DNA of 64,000 bases from Monomorium pharaonis (lineage: Eukaryota > Arthropoda > Insecta > Hymenoptera > Formicidae), in the NCBI RefSeq assembly GCF_013373865.1, contig NC_050475.1, positions 7,889,001 to 7,953,000 of the forward strand, in the 5' to 3' direction. Position 1 is the stretch's first letter. Each line of letters opens with the position of its first letter. The position numbers were made by a program, and so were the translations under genes. This document shows, piece by piece, positions 1-12,894 of this stretch. The notes beneath the pieces were generated by a model. The model searched no databases, had not been told where the DNA came from, and saw nothing but the letters and a program-made list of their open reading frames with translations.

Positions 1-273
1 GAAATTTTTGAAACGCAGCGCGTGTCTCGTTACTGTTCGTGAATTTGTAGGCTTGTAGAAGCTCCCGTTACCGATTATACCTTCGACTCAACCCCCTTCT
101 CCCCCCATCCCAACGCTCGGCAATTCGTGAGCAGCTATTAAACTAAACAAATGAAGCAATTAATTAAATAAAATACGCTATATTGTGTGGCGTATAGTTG
201 ATTCCTCGTGCAATGTTTTAAAGACGCAGAGTTACGCGCTGATAGCTTTAACGACAAAAACCCCTGTGTCGTC

Positions 274-274
<1 letters not shown>

Positions 275-324
<50 letters not shown>

Positions 325-334
325 GCGCGCGCGC
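275..334. repeat. Compound (CA)n/(CG)n microsatellite
   Basis: About 35 bases of alternating CA run directly into about 24 bases of alternating GC. Small open frames on both strands here only encode Thr-His, Ala-Arg or Cys-Val repeats and are not genes. Alternating purine-pyrimidine tracts of this kind can adopt Z-DNA. Confidence 0.95.
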
Positions 335-3300
335 ATGTGCGTGCGTGCGGTACACGAACAGTTCTTTGACTTTAGATTCCGCCCTTGATCTCGATTATCT
401 GTAGCCTTGCAAATCTCCCGTAAGCAGCCGAAAATCAAAAACAATTTTTTTACAAAGTCTATATGTCAAAACTAGCTGCAAGTCTCGATATCAAAAAGAT
501 CAAAGTGTAATAAAGTAGTGAAGTTCTATCTCTGACAACGCGCGACGACAGAAACTTTAATGTTATTTTCAGCGATGCATTTAATAGTGCAAAAAGACGA
601 TTTGATAATAATGACAATACTTCTTTATTAACCGAAAGGATGGCGCAGGCAAGAGTGAAGGCTTTCGAAAACCACGAGTTGTTTTACGAACTATCGAACG
701 TCAGAATAGCGGGACGGATGAGAAAGTCTCAAATGTCATTGCTTGTCTTTTCCTTAATTCGCTCTGTGGAATCGAGCTCGATGCACAGTTTTAATGCGCA
801 TAAACCAATAATCAAACATGAAGATACATTTTAATATTAAGCTGCAACATTAAGTACAATAAAATCGTAAAACATGAATATCTGCTACATTCGTCTAAAT
901 CTCAGTCTTAAATTGTGTTAAGTTAATTTAAATTACGTAACCGTGTAAAAAAATATAATTTGTTTCTATAAGCTTTTATTACACGTTACAAGGAAAGGAA
1001 ATTATATTTAAAATATTTAAATCTTTGAAACCCATTAAATGGTATGGTTCGACGATTTAGAAATCAGGTAGATGCAATGAAAGTAGGAATCAGCACTGTC
1101 GAAAAAAAAAGACAAATGCAGTCGCATTTGAAAAGAATTGGATTTTCAATGTATACTAAAAGCGATCGTGCACATATCAGTAGTGATTAGTCGATTTAAT
1201 TAGCGTTTTCGTTTGAACCACATTGCGCCGCTCTAAGACCTAGCAAGAGTAAGCGATGAAAGAATAATACAATCACGAGCGACAATGAGGTTAATCCGAC
1301 AATGCTACTAACTAGCGTGTAATGTTAATTGTCAATTAATGTAATTCGCTGCATCGATCCTAACTGTGACGAGCCCGACTCGTATGGCGTACTTAATAAT
1401 CAAAATAAGCGTAAGCGATGTGGATCCTCGACTTGTAAGCATCGTGTAAGATCAAATGTATATGTATATCTGTAAGATATATATATGAGGATAAAAGTAA
1501 CAAATTATACAATTATAATTTTATATTTATTTAATTTTTTTACATCTCGATGAAAATTATCTACTGAAAAAATTTGTGGAATTTGTTATCTTATGTAAAA
1601 TAATAGAAATATTTTTTTAATTGAGACATTTACACGGAGAAAATTTTTGTTATATTTTACTGCAAAATTCTACAATTTTATGGTTAGTGATAACCTTGGA
1701 ACAATTCTTTCTCAATAACCTATGAAATATTATCAAATATTACCAAAAGTTATCCAGTTTATCGTTAACAATTATTGTTAACAAAGGAATTTTTGAAATA
1801 TACAAAAGAAGAAGACATTTTATAAATAACACAATATGTAAAAGTCACCAAGCAGATTGTCAAATTTAATCAAATATATTTTATATTTTATTGTAATAGA
1901 TATTAATCGAATTAAAGGAATTCACATAAAACTCTTCGAAATACCATGTTGTAGTCCAAGGTTATCAGTAAATTTTCAGAATAAAATTTTTTCTTTGTAG
2001 ACAGTGTCTATTTGGGGATCATCATCATCATTAAATATTAGAATTTAGAAAATTTTCCTTACAGCTCATGCAAACGCGAGACTTTCTCGAATCCCGACAA
2101 ATAAAGGGAACTACAAGTGCAAAGCGCAATTATATTATGATATGCGTTCGAAATGCGAGAGTTCGATGGGAAAGCGCGAGGGTGTTTTCTGCCACAGTAA
2201 AGTCAATTTCGGAGTGTATCTCGCATGCGTAATATCGAATCTGTGAATGATGTTTAGGCTGCGAGTTTCATAACAAATCGATGCAATTCGCAAAGTCATA
2301 TCAACAGGAAATATTTATGCGACGCGATTGTACCAGGAAGATACACGGAAACAAAACGTAGAATTTCATTCGATACATACTTTGCGCAAGTACTCTCAAA
2401 TATCTTCAATGTACGATTTGTTAGTTGTTGCAAGAAATCTTCAATTATATCTAAACTAAATTTGAAAAGTATTATATATTACATAAAAGAAATCAATTTA
2501 ATTTAAATGTTAGTGAGTGCAAAAGTTTTAATAATAGATATTGTAACTAATAGTTTCTTATTGCACTATTAGCAGATAATTTTAATATATTATGTATTAC
2601 AAAAAATACTGTCAGTTGTCGTTTAGAAAATAAATTGGACAAATTCAAATAAATTATGTTTTTAAACAAAAATGAATATGAGCGGAAGAAATTTCATATA
2701 CGTGTGGTAAAAATGTATAGTAATAATGATATGAAAGAAATAAATATTTTATATAACATGAATAAACATTTGTGATGTATTTGAATAGAATAATCTATGA
2801 TAGGCACAGTATGCAAATGTTATAATTATAGAATAATAAATTGACAAAAATATCACAATAATTGCGGTAAAATGATATATCATTATGTCATTACATCATT
2901 AGTTTTGTTGAAGTATAATTTCTAAATATTAATAAAAATAAATCTAAATTAGAGGTATAAATTCAAGAAAAATATTCTACAACGGTATTTAAAATTTTAC
3001 CATGTTGAATGTAACATATTTTAGGTTGCAAAATCTCAGTGTTATATATATTTTAGGACTAATTCTACGTTGTTATAAGCGTCCTTTTTAATTATATTTC
3101 TGAAAGTTTTATGTATAGAATACAGCTAAAGCATTTTTTAATTATTAAATAATTTAAAAAAATTTTAATCTGCTAATATTATTGAGACAATTTGCCATAT
3201 TATTAAAATTTTGTCAAAATATTACTTTTAAATTAATTACACAAATGGTTATTAGTGCTCTATAAAATGTCAATTCTTCCATGTCTGTTTCTGTGAATGT

Positions 3301-5247
3301 ACCTACATAACTTTTTTTACTTTTTTAACTATATATACATAACTGCAGATTTTTTGTGCAAGATTTTTATGTGTAATTTAATAAATGTTGTCTTATCGGG
3401 GTTGTCTACTCCAAGCTACAAAAGATATTAAATTTAACTAACAAGTAAGTCAAACAAGCTCAAGTGATATCAATCTCACAAACAAACGCTTTAGACGATT
3501 GTTTTATATTGACACTGACAATGTGCACAATTTATTAACTTACGAACACAAAAAGTTGCTGATAAACGTTAATAAAAATTGATCTTTAAATACTTTTGGT
3601 AGAAAATTAAGAAACGTTAGTTACAACATCTATCGAAAACCCATTAAAACAATTGCATTCACAAAATAAAATAACATAATTCTGTACAAATTTGATGATG
3701 CTCAGAAAATAATAGCTGTAATAATAGCTATAAAATTATAAAGAAATATGAGTCAAAATAATTAAAAAGAGCAAATTAAAAATAAATGTGTTTCAGTACA
3801 TGTAATACGATGTTTGTGGTAATATTATATTTTATCTTATCACATTCTACAGTTGAGGATTAACAATAAAAATGGTAAAAATATCGAAAGAAAGAAGATA
3901 AAGTAATTATTGGCAATAATCTTCGAGCTAAGAAGGATAAAGGTAAAAATTAAAAAAAAAAATTTTTTTTGATTTGTACGAGAGTACGCTTATATCACAG
4001 CTAATTGTAACGCAAACGACTTCGATGTACTTTATTATATAAGGCAAAATTTGTAGAATTTATATTGGGCGTGGACACGACGAGCCTTGTCCTGTAAATA
4101 GAACAAGATTGTCGTTTTCAGTCTCAATCTAATGCTTAATGATTTCGAAATCTCGCGTTTTGTTTTTTTGAGAAAATATTGAGAACTTTTATTTTAATCG
4201 GAATTGTATGGTACTGAGAATGCGTTGCCTTCCGTTGAAAAATAGCGATAGCACTTTTCTTTTTCTACAGTTCTTTTTGAAACGATAATTCTTTATTCGA
4301 AGTATCATAAAACAAAACGGCATGCAATTTATTAAATTATAATTGAAATTATGAAACGCGGGTTGCACAAAATCAAAATCGTTCTTGATTGAAAACGTCT
4401 AGTGGACATTGGATGTGAGGTAACAAAAAGAACATTTAAAAACGCGCTGAAAAACGACAAACTGATAACGATATTAGTAATAGAATGTTTATATCGTAGC
4501 AGATAAGCGTTAACAATTAGAGAATGAGTAGCGTTTTTTCAGTTCATCTACTACTAAACTGCGAGCTTCTTAGAAATTTTCAGAAGGTGATTCCCTTTTT
4601 TCTCTTCTTGAATATATACAATATAACCTCGACTGTATCTCGGATCTCATTGACTCGCGCTTGATAAGTAAGATGAGATATATAAAAAGAGAGAGGCTTG
4701 AGCGGTTGATTTTATCGAGTCTATTTTTAGTAGTTTTGTTCAAAGATTAAACAGAAGAGGAGAAAAAACGAAACTTATATTACGATTATATTACGCAGTG
4801 TGTTGCGACCTGTAAAAACCGATAATGAATATAAACAATAAATCAAATAAAACGTTACGATAAATGTTAGCCTAATCAGATTCTTTTTTATTTTCACATC
4901 CTTTTCCCTTTCTAATATGCACTTAAAATGGAATTACTTACAACCTTGGGTAAATGTGTACGTATTGCATAGCAGGTGTAATTTAATTTTTTTAGGTGTA
5001 AATTAATTTAATGTTAAAGTTAATAACCTATACAATTAATTTAGTTATGTTACAAGTCATATAAATCAAGAACTAAGTTTAAAGTTAAATTAAATAGTTA
5101 ATTAATACAATGCAAGTAAGGAGTGATATCAATACGTGAATTAAGAATATTGCAAACATATATTTATTCTCAAATATAATAAGTAAAGAATAGATAATAG
5201 TTGCAAAACAGATTCTTCTGCTGAATACAGCTATAGAAAGTGTTTTA
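335..5247. other. AT-rich stretch without recognisable gene
   Basis: No open frame above about 65 codons looks coding, and no RNA gene was recognised. There are homopolymer and ATAT tracts throughout. A TATAAAA at 4681-4687 is followed by a purine-rich segment and then by AATAAA-like runs near 4838-4852, which could be a promoter or an LTR-like fragment, but no matching second copy was found. The segment ends at the Helitron 5' boundary. Confidence 0.6.
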
Positions 5248-6378
5248 TCCCTTCCTAAAAAAGGCGTCTCAACTGAGTGAATTTCGTTCGTATCGATGCC
5301 TTGAGGCCTCTTTTCCGTGACGCTGTTTGGTTCTCTCGCTTGCCTCGCTTCGCGTTGCGAGAGTAGCTGTCATTGTGATTGAATTTTGACAGCTGTCAAT
5401 TATCATTGTAATTTATTTTATAAAGAAAGAAGAAAAGAGAGAGAAAGAGAAAGTTAAAAATAATACAGACAAAAATAAGAAAAGGAGTAAAGTAAATTAT
5501 TTACATGTAAATAAATTATAATTACAATATCTAAAAAAATCTAAAATCTAATTAATATCTAAAAAAGATTGTTAATGTCGAATTGTTATTTTTAAGTTTA
5601 TCTCTGACAGAACATGAATGTTATAAAATATAATATCAATTTTTTGATAGAGAAAACGATTATAAATAAAACTAAAGACAGCAAGAGATAGAAAAGAGGA
5701 AGAAACACAAAAAGAAATTGATAAAAAAAATTAAAAGAGGGAAGAGCTTCTGATAAAGAAGAATCGCAGAATAGTAAAAAGTAAGAAAATCTCTCTTTCT
5801 TAATAACATTGTGTACAACATCAATTTTATAATTATCGCATGGAACGTTTCTTTATTTTATATCACAAATTTTAACACAATAATAAATAAAGTTTAGTTT
5901 TTTTTCATTTTAAATTATAAGTTTATAATTTAAAAATAATAAATTTCCAGGTATCGTTTTTAAATCTTATTGTAAATTAACAGTAATCGTATACTTTCTT
6001 TAATTTCTATTTTTCAGTGACATTAACGCATATATCGAAACAAATATTTAAAATGTGTTACATTATGTATTGATGGAATATGTGTACGTTTATGCTGTTC
6101 TATAAATTTGAAAATAGTTTTAAATCTTAAAAAAAAAAAAATTAAATTTTTGTTTGGAAAGATGTATTTTGTTACAAAAATTTTGGCTTAGTACAGTTTA
6201 AAAATAACTTTAAAGCAAATCAGCATGCCTCGTTGGTTGAACTGGCTAAGACGTCTTTTCGTTTTTATGAAACTTTTTTTATTACAACTTTTTAATGAAG
6301 CACGAGCAACATCTAACACAATTTTAAAATCTGTATTCAGAACAATAATTTTGACTACATAAGTTATGGTTATAGTTA

Positions 6379-7711
6379 TTGGGACGGGGTTCCGTATTCA
6401 ACAGAGCTTCCGGAGGACATAGGAGCGCGAGTAGGAGGGATGACCCGCGGCACTATTCGCGGATGATATGCTCCTATTTGCATCTACCAACAGGCTTACA
6501 AAAGAGCCTGAATATAACAAGCAACTACCTGAAGCAATGTGGCCTAGATATAAGCGTGGAGAAGAGCATTATAGTAGCTTTAAGGAATGTCCCGCATGAG
6601 AAAAAAACTCATCGACAAAGAAACAGTCTTCGAATGCAATGGAAAGATATTACCTGCTCTAAGAAGATCCGATGAATGGAAATATCTGGGAATACCCTTT
6701 AGTCCAGAAGGAAGAGTAAAGGTGAACGCAGTACCCAAGCTAAATACTCAATTGGAGAAGCTGACCAAGGCACCGCTGAAGCCGCAACAAAGACTATTTA
6801 CCATAAGAACGGTGATCATCCCAGCGATGTACCAACAATTAGAATTAGGAAATATAAATATTAATATATTACGTAAATGCGACCAAGCAAGTAGTGGTAC
6901 GGTTAACCCTTCCAACAGATGCACCAAATTCCTATATTTATGCAGATATTAAGATGGGGAGGGGAGGGGGGGGGGGCTGGGCATCCTCTCACTTCGATGG
7001 AACGCACCAATGCGTAGGTTCAATCGCCTGGTAAAGTTACCTCTTAGGGATCCACAGGAGTCGTCAGTTCGTACAGCATTCTGGCAAAGGGAGTTAGGAA
7101 AATGTAAAGCCAGGCTGCGGGATGGGCAAAAGCAACTTGAATCCCTAGAAGATATCGAGAAGCTTTAGGAAAAACAACTATGTGCCAAAGTGGACGGAGG
7201 AGGTTTGAAAGAGTTTGTGAAGGTTCCGTAACAACATACGTGGATAAGGGAAGACACAAAATTCCTGCCCGGAAGAGAATTTGTGCAGTCATGTAGACTC
7301 CATATTAATGCTCTTCTAACGAAGTCTAGGACCAGTCGAGGAAGACCCAAGGAAAGAGTATGCAGAGCGGGGTGCAGGGCTGCGGAAACTTTAAATCATG
7401 TCCTTCAGCAATGCCACCGGACACACGGTTTTAGGATTCGTAGGCATAACGCGATGATGTCATACATAAGCCGCGCGTTAGAAAGGCGTGGGGTTAAAGA
7501 AGAGCCGCGTCTTGAGATAGGGGTGGAGGTCAGGAAACCCGACGTTGTAGCCAAATTGGGGATAACAGCGATAGTAATAGATGGACAAGTTATCAATGAT
7601 CAGTATAATTTGAATAGAGCACATCAAAACAAGATCGGTTACTACTCGAACTTGGAGAATACCATCAAGGAGAAATACGTGGTACAGAATGTAATAAAAA
7701 TTTTTTGGTGA
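6379..7711 (+). pseudogene. 5'-truncated R2-like non-LTR retrotransposon (RT and RLE endonuclease)
   Basis: Conceptual translation, with frame changes, gives the C-terminal half of an R2-clade ORF. A reverse-transcriptase catalytic FADD motif is at 6451-6462. The block KAPLKPQQRLF, typical of the R2 thumb region, falls near 6760-6795. A zinc knuckle of the form C-x3-C-x7-H-x4-C lies at about 7360-7425. It is followed by a KPD...D pair (about 7525-7585) fitting the PD-(D/E)xK restriction-like endonuclease of R2 elements. Stop codons and frameshifts occur near 6470, 6950, 7165 and 7230, and a G-rich run sits at 6957-6977. No upstream RT domain is present, so it is a 5'-truncated copy. It ends just where Helitron Rep sequence begins (about 7712), which suggests it inserted into the Helitron. 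No rRNA gene flanks it. Confidence 0.8.
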
Positions 7712-8920
7712 AATAGCATCATACGTATATGTTATTGAATTCCAAAAACGTGGTTTACCACACATCCATATGTACTTTAAAACATAATTTTAAAATAACA
7801 ACTCCAGAAATTGTCGATAAATATATTTCAGAAATTCCTGATCCATGTGAAACTTATAATTTACATGAAATAGTTGTGAAACATATGACACATGTACTTT
7901 GTGGTGATTGGTGTTTGGTTGATGGAAAATGTTCGAAACATTATCCAAAAGCTTTTCTTGAAGAAACAAAAATGGATGAAGATGCTTATCCATATTATCT
8001 ACGAGACACTGGTAAGACTTTTGAACGACAGAGGATAGTTGATAACCGTTATGTTGTTCCATATTGTCCTATATTATCAATTATATTTAATTGTCATCTT
8101 AACGTTGAAATAGTTTCCAGTATCAAATCAGTTAAATATCTATATAAATATATTTATAAAGGTCACGATGCAGTTGCTATAACAACAGAAAATGTTGTAA
8201 ATAATTAATCGCGATGAAATACGCGAATATATTGAAGCTCGTTACGTTGGACCTGTAGAAGTTAGCTGGCGAATACTTAGTAAGAAACTACAAGATAAAA
8301 GTCATGCTATAGTTTATTTACCAGTACATCTGCCTAATGAACAAAATATAATAATTGAAAATAATTCTATTAAAGATGCAATGTCTTCTGCTTTAAGTCA
8401 CAATGTTAATTGACTATTTTGCATTAAATTTACGCGATGCTGAAGCGAAAAAATATTTATATATAGAAATTCCACAACATTATACTTTCAAGAAAGAAAA
8501 AGTTAATAATCGAAGCATATCGCACTGGGTTAAACGTAGTAATTATTATAATTGTATAGGTCGAATGTATTCTGTTAGTCCAACACAAACAGAATTATTT
8601 CATTTACGATTATTGTTACTTATTATTAAAGAAGCTACAAGTTTTATTGATTAAAAAACTGTAAATAGAGAAACTTATCAAACATTTTCAGAAACATGTT
8701 TAGCTTTAGGCTTAATTGAAGATAATGATGAATGGATACGAGCTATGAATAAAGCTGTAGAATGGATGACAGCTACATAAATTATTTGTTCGTATTTTAT
8801 TACATTGTCAACCATTACATCCTGGAGAAATCTGGAATAATTTTAAAGTAGTAATTTAAATTTTAAATGTCAAAAAATTATGTACGACATTTCAGAATAT
8901 TACGAGGACAAAAACAAGCC
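7712..8920 (+). pseudogene. Helitron Rep (HUH) region, left part of broken RepHel gene
   Basis: Translation from about 7713 gives the Helitron Rep motif EFQKRGLPHIH. Its H-I-H pair (7761-7769) is the metal-binding HUH motif of rolling-circle initiators. About 120 codons later comes the KYLYKYIYKGHD block (about 8130-8170), which carries the two tyrosines of the Helitron nicking site. Further downstream is the linker region that precedes the helicase. The reading frame shifts near 7772 and 8205. Several stops occur between 8410 and 8790. The N-terminus is missing because R2-like sequence abuts it. At the right edge the protein is cut by the CACTA element at 8922/8923. The gene resumes at 17833 in the matching frame. 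Confidence 0.88.
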
Positions 8921-8922
8921 TA

Positions 8923-8939
8923 CACTGAGAAAAAAAATT
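8923..8939. repeat. Left terminal inverted repeat of CACTA element
   Basis: CACTGAGAAAAAAAATT, immediately preceded by TA. It is the reverse complement of 17814-17830. Confidence 0.92.
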
Positions 8940-10061
8940 TGTTGAAAAACGCAAAATGTGTTTAATCGAACTAAATTATTTAGTCCGATACGTCCAACTA
9001 AACATTATTATAATGACACAAAATAATTTGTTACTACTGTAAACAAAACACTATTTAAATCAACAAAATTGAGAGTTTAGTGAAAAATACAGATATTATA
9101 ATACAGTATTTTTTACAAATGTATTTGTGTTAAATGCAAAAACATTTTTTATTTTAACTAAATCTTAATTCCAATCAACAATACAACTTTGTACTTAAAC
9201 GAAAAATTACTTGAAACAACAACATATATAGTTTAATAAATACAAATCCAGTTTTACTTATTAAAATATAGTTAAAATTCATATTCACAAAAATATAAAG
9301 CAACTAAAATTTTGTTTTTGAAACTAAACACATGAAGTTTGTATTAAAAAAAAAGATAAATATAATAAAATATGCATTTGATATTAATGAAAGCTTTGTT
9401 AAATGACTTCGATACACAGTTTGTATATATATTGATTTACTTTATCGAACAATTAAGATAATCAGTGCATATGCACATTTTGTTATTTTGACAAAATGTT
9501 TTATATAACAAGCAGATTTTTTTTTATTAAAAGAAAAAATTTGTTTAAAAAATCTTGCATTATGTTAAAGCAAGTGAATTTTTATTACAAGAATCGAATA
9601 CATAAGCATCCAACAAAATATAAGTAAAAGTAACTGAATATCCACTCAATATAACTAACTGTCTTATCAAATAAATGCAATAAATCGTCATTAAAACAAT
9701 TGATTGGGATTAACAAACAAACTTCTTTATTAATCTGAAAAAGATTATTATTCAATTAGCAAAGATACTATTTACTAAAATGTAGAATTTGTCAAAAGAA
9801 CACAATATTTACGTTGAACAATGTAATATTTTTCGAGGAATTAAATATTATATTAAGCCGTAGAATAACTTTGTTGTAATATTAATTATATTTGTTGAAA
9901 GAAAAGTTTAATAAGTTTAATATAAAGATGTAGGTGGTATATATAAAAACGTTTTTGTTCATTAATTATAACTTATATAATTTATTAAAGATTTTTGAAT
10001 ACATAAGCTTTAAACATAAATTTGCATAAATTTAAGTACATTTTTATACTTTTAATTATGT
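8940..10061. other. Left subterminal region of CACTA element
   Basis: AT-rich and non-coding. It contains many short scattered copies of AACTAAA/TTTAGTT- and TAACAAA-like words. In this superfamily, short subterminal repeats of this type are the usual transposase-binding sites. It also holds the 3' flank of the transposase gene. Confidence 0.5.
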
Positions 10062-12521
10062 TTATTCATATGAAATATATAAATTATTATCACTCATTAC
10101 ATGAATATTTTGCGGAACATAAGAGAATAAATCTTCTAATCTAATGTATCTCCAAACAGATGTCTTAATTACTTCAAATGCGCAGTAATGTCTCTTAAAA
10201 ACTTTAGTATAGAATTCGGTACATATAAATGTAATTTGACGCATATTGTTAATAATCATGTAATGAATTTCACCAAAGACAATAGTATTGTCATTCATAT
10301 ACATAGCTATAGCCATATTTTTATGATAAGTAATACCATTTAGTTTTATCCAAGTGTCAAGTATATATTCACATTGGATATTACATGGAAGTGTATTTTT
10401 GAAATCAAGATAATCAGGTAGATCAGTTAATTCTTGACGCAATGTAGGTCTTAAACTCAATCGATCAAAAAATCCTTTTTCTGTAAGAAATCTATGTGAC
10501 AAAATAAGTTGATGTTTTAATGCTAAAGTGTACGGACAATTTCTGCGAGATCGTATAACCTTCGCATTCTCTTTAAATTGTTTGTGCTTCGCTTCAAAAC
10601 GAAAGCAAGATAAGTGTTTAAGTGGTCCTAATCTTTTTAATAATCGGGGGTAATGTACGAGGAAATGATGTTTAGGTTTTAGTGGTTCTGCAAAAACATC
10701 CATATATAGTGAATGATGTTCCAATATTAAAGTTTCAAGAAGTTGAGTTGTTGCAAAAGTAAGAGACGAACTCATTATGATATTTATAATTTCCTGCAAT
10801 ACGAGAAAAATTTCCCAAGCGGTATTATTTACGGGCACTAGATCACCGATCAGAATACCAAGATATTTAATTAAAAAAACCATTTCCGACGCTGAAATGA
10901 TTAAATTTTGTGCATTAAGATCGTTGCTAGATATTGAGATTGGTTTATTCTTTTCAAAGTTTCGACAATCAAAATGCTGCAAGCGGGCATTTAAAATTTC
11001 AAGAGAAAAATAATGTTCTCTATTTATCAAAAAGTTTAAGATTTTAGCTATTTCGTGTCTACATATTCCTTCGAATAAATCATGCATAGGATCAAGACTT
11101 CCATTTTCTATAATGTGAAATTTTGGGATTTTATTAAAAACGCATTTAGTTTTCACTCCCATGGAGCAATCTTCACAATCTTTTAAATAATTTTGTTTAG
11201 TTCGTAGCATTTGAATATTTTCTTTTACTTGTTTGCGGCTTTCAATTTTATCTACTGTACATATTCTACATACATATTGTGAATTAAAGCTTGTTGTAAA
11301 ACCACAAATATCGTTCAAAGCTAGATTGTCACCAATAATCGCTAACAGAGAAAAATAAATCGTTCGTTGCTGGCCATCGACATTTACAATTAATCCGTAC
11401 TTCCCAAGATCTGTTACTTGATTGATAATATTATGAAATGTTTTCATATTACCAGCAGTCTTGTGATCTTTCGTGTAATGAAGTTGAGCAAGAAATATAT
11501 TTTCCAACATGCTACTAAATTCATATGGGATACATCCTAATGAAAAGTAGACGGCACCAAGCTTTCGTATATTAGCGTGCGAACCAAGAGGATTATTGAT
11601 CTCGACATCGTCAAAGTATAAGATCAACGGCAATACGGTTTTTCCCACAAATTCAGACTCAATGTTTTGCCATAATTCGCCTTGAATATTTGAAATTATT
11701 GATTTACTTGATTTGCATTCTTCAATGTGTTCTAAAATTAAAAATAAAACATTTGGTATTTCTAAAAATTTTTTTAGAACCATTTTTATCGATATTACTT
11801 GAATTTCTGAATTTGAAATAATAGCTTTACGTTTTCCCCCTATAAAGCGAGAACTTACTCGTGCATGAATTCTGACCGATTGTGGTTTTATCAGAGTATT
11901 TGCATTTTGAAAATATTTTAAACAGTGGTAATCAAATTGAAAATTATCAAAACCGTGTTGCAATATTGTTAACATTTTAGTGAGATCTGAAAGAGTCTGC
12001 TTAACATCTTTAGAATTACATTTTTGCTTCAAAATCGGTATGAAAGTTAAATCATACAAATTCCTCAATTTATCTATCAACGTAGAAATAAGTGACCGTG
12101 TGAGACTTAACTCCGAGTAAAGTTGTGAAACAAACGATAAAATTTCTTTTTGTACTACAGATTCGAAAGCTTCAATACTAATAATTACAGGCTCGTGAAA
12201 TGAACATTCCGGTGCAGATTGAATAATTGTATTCGAAGACATAAAATTAGAACCACTTAAACTTTCCAACTCTATAAGATTAGAAAAATTATTTTCAGGA
12301 CTTTTATTCTGATCAATTTGCACTTTGCCGCTCAATCTTAAATGCCTTAAAAAAAAGTGTTTTTTATATGAATAAAAACTATTAAAAATTCTTGTACATC
12401 CTTCAATGCGACAATTGCAGACTGATGATATTAAAGTCTTATGGCGCAATTTGACATGTTTAGTAAGACAAGCTTCGGAATATAATTTTATTTCGCAAAA
12501 TGGGCACGGAATCATTTTCAA
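10062..12521 (-). CDS. CACTA/EnSpm-type DDE transposase, 819 aa
   Basis: This is a single uninterrupted 819-codon frame, by far the longest in the window. Two N-terminal C2H2 fingers are visible: C6-x2-C9-x12-H22-x4-H27 and C37-x4-C42-x12-H55-x4-H60. They probably bind the transposon ends. The catalytic core has the order expected for CACTA (CMC-group) transposases. An FDD segment near residue 303 supplies the first aspartate. A GDN segment near residue 398 supplies the second and is followed by the CRIC cysteine pair of the inserted zinc-binding region. A DPMHDLFEG segment near residue 480 supplies the final acidic residue. No stop or frameshift is present, so the enzyme may be functional. 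It lies downstream of and parallel to the second transposon gene, 370 bp from that gene's stop codon. The ATG at 12519-12521 directly precedes the first finger. Confidence 0.85.
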   Translation of the reverse strand: MKMIPCPFCEIKLYSEACLTKHVKLRHKTLISSVCNCRIEGCTRIFNSFYSYKKHFFLRHLRLSGKVQIDQNKSPENNFSNLIELESLSGSNFMSSNTIIQSAPECSFHEPVIISIEAFESVVQKEILSFVSQLYSELSLTRSLISTLIDKLRNLYDLTFIPILKQKCNSKDVKQTLSDLTKMLTILQHGFDNFQFDYHCLKYFQNANTLIKPQSVRIHARVSSRFIGGKRKAIISNSEIQVISIKMVLKKFLEIPNVLFLILEHIEECKSSKSIISNIQGELWQNIESEFVGKTVLPLILYFDDVEINNPLGSHANIRKLGAVYFSLGCIPYEFSSMLENIFLAQLHYTKDHKTAGNMKTFHNIINQVTDLGKYGLIVNVDGQQRTIYFSLLAIIGDNLALNDICGFTTSFNSQYVCRICTVDKIESRKQVKENIQMLRTKQNYLKDCEDCSMGVKTKCVFNKIPKFHIIENGSLDPMHDLFEGICRHEIAKILNFLINREHYFSLEILNARLQHFDCRNFEKNKPISISSNDLNAQNLIISASEMVFLIKYLGILIGDLVPVNNTAWEIFLVLQEIINIIMSSSLTFATTQLLETLILEHHSLYMDVFAEPLKPKHHFLVHYPRLLKRLGPLKHLSCFRFEAKHKQFKENAKVIRSRRNCPYTLALKHQLILSHRFLTEKGFFDRLSLRPTLRQELTDLPDYLDFKNTLPCNIQCEYILDTWIKLNGITYHKNMAIAMYMNDNTIVFGEIHYMIINNMRQITFICTEFYTKVFKRHYCAFEVIKTSVWRYIRLEDLFSYVPQNIHVMSDNNLYISYE

Positions 12522-12894
12522 TATTGTCTTTAATCGAAAAAATTACAATAATAATTAAAAACAAAACATTTTTGCATACACTTTATGTAAAACAATTAGA
12601 AGCAGAACTTTTTTCATACTCTTTATTTTATAGTATTAAAAGTAATAGTAAAAAAAGTTTATAGTATTAAATAGTAAAATTTTTTTTAAAGTAAACAAAG
12701 TTAAACAAAATTATAATTTTTCGCAGAATTTTAATAAGTATTTTCTTAAATTTATTATCAAAATTTAATAACAGAAACTTTTTGGAGTTCTTTCCAGGTT
12801 TGTATGCACAAAAACTTTTATCACGTGGAGAGTTTTAAATATAATTTGTTTAAACTAAAACGTAAAGAAAATAAAGCTTTTTATGTCTGACTAT

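Noticed and set aside
185..444. Open frames on both strands with Thr-His/Ala-Arg runs
   Set aside because: They are translations of the CA/CG microsatellite.
6225..6262. tRNA-like run (CCTCGTTGGTTGAACTGGC...)
   Set aside because: No matching acceptor stem or T-loop follows, and no cloverleaf can be drawn.
10777..11013. 78-codon plus-strand frame
   Set aside because: It lies wholly antisense to the transposase.
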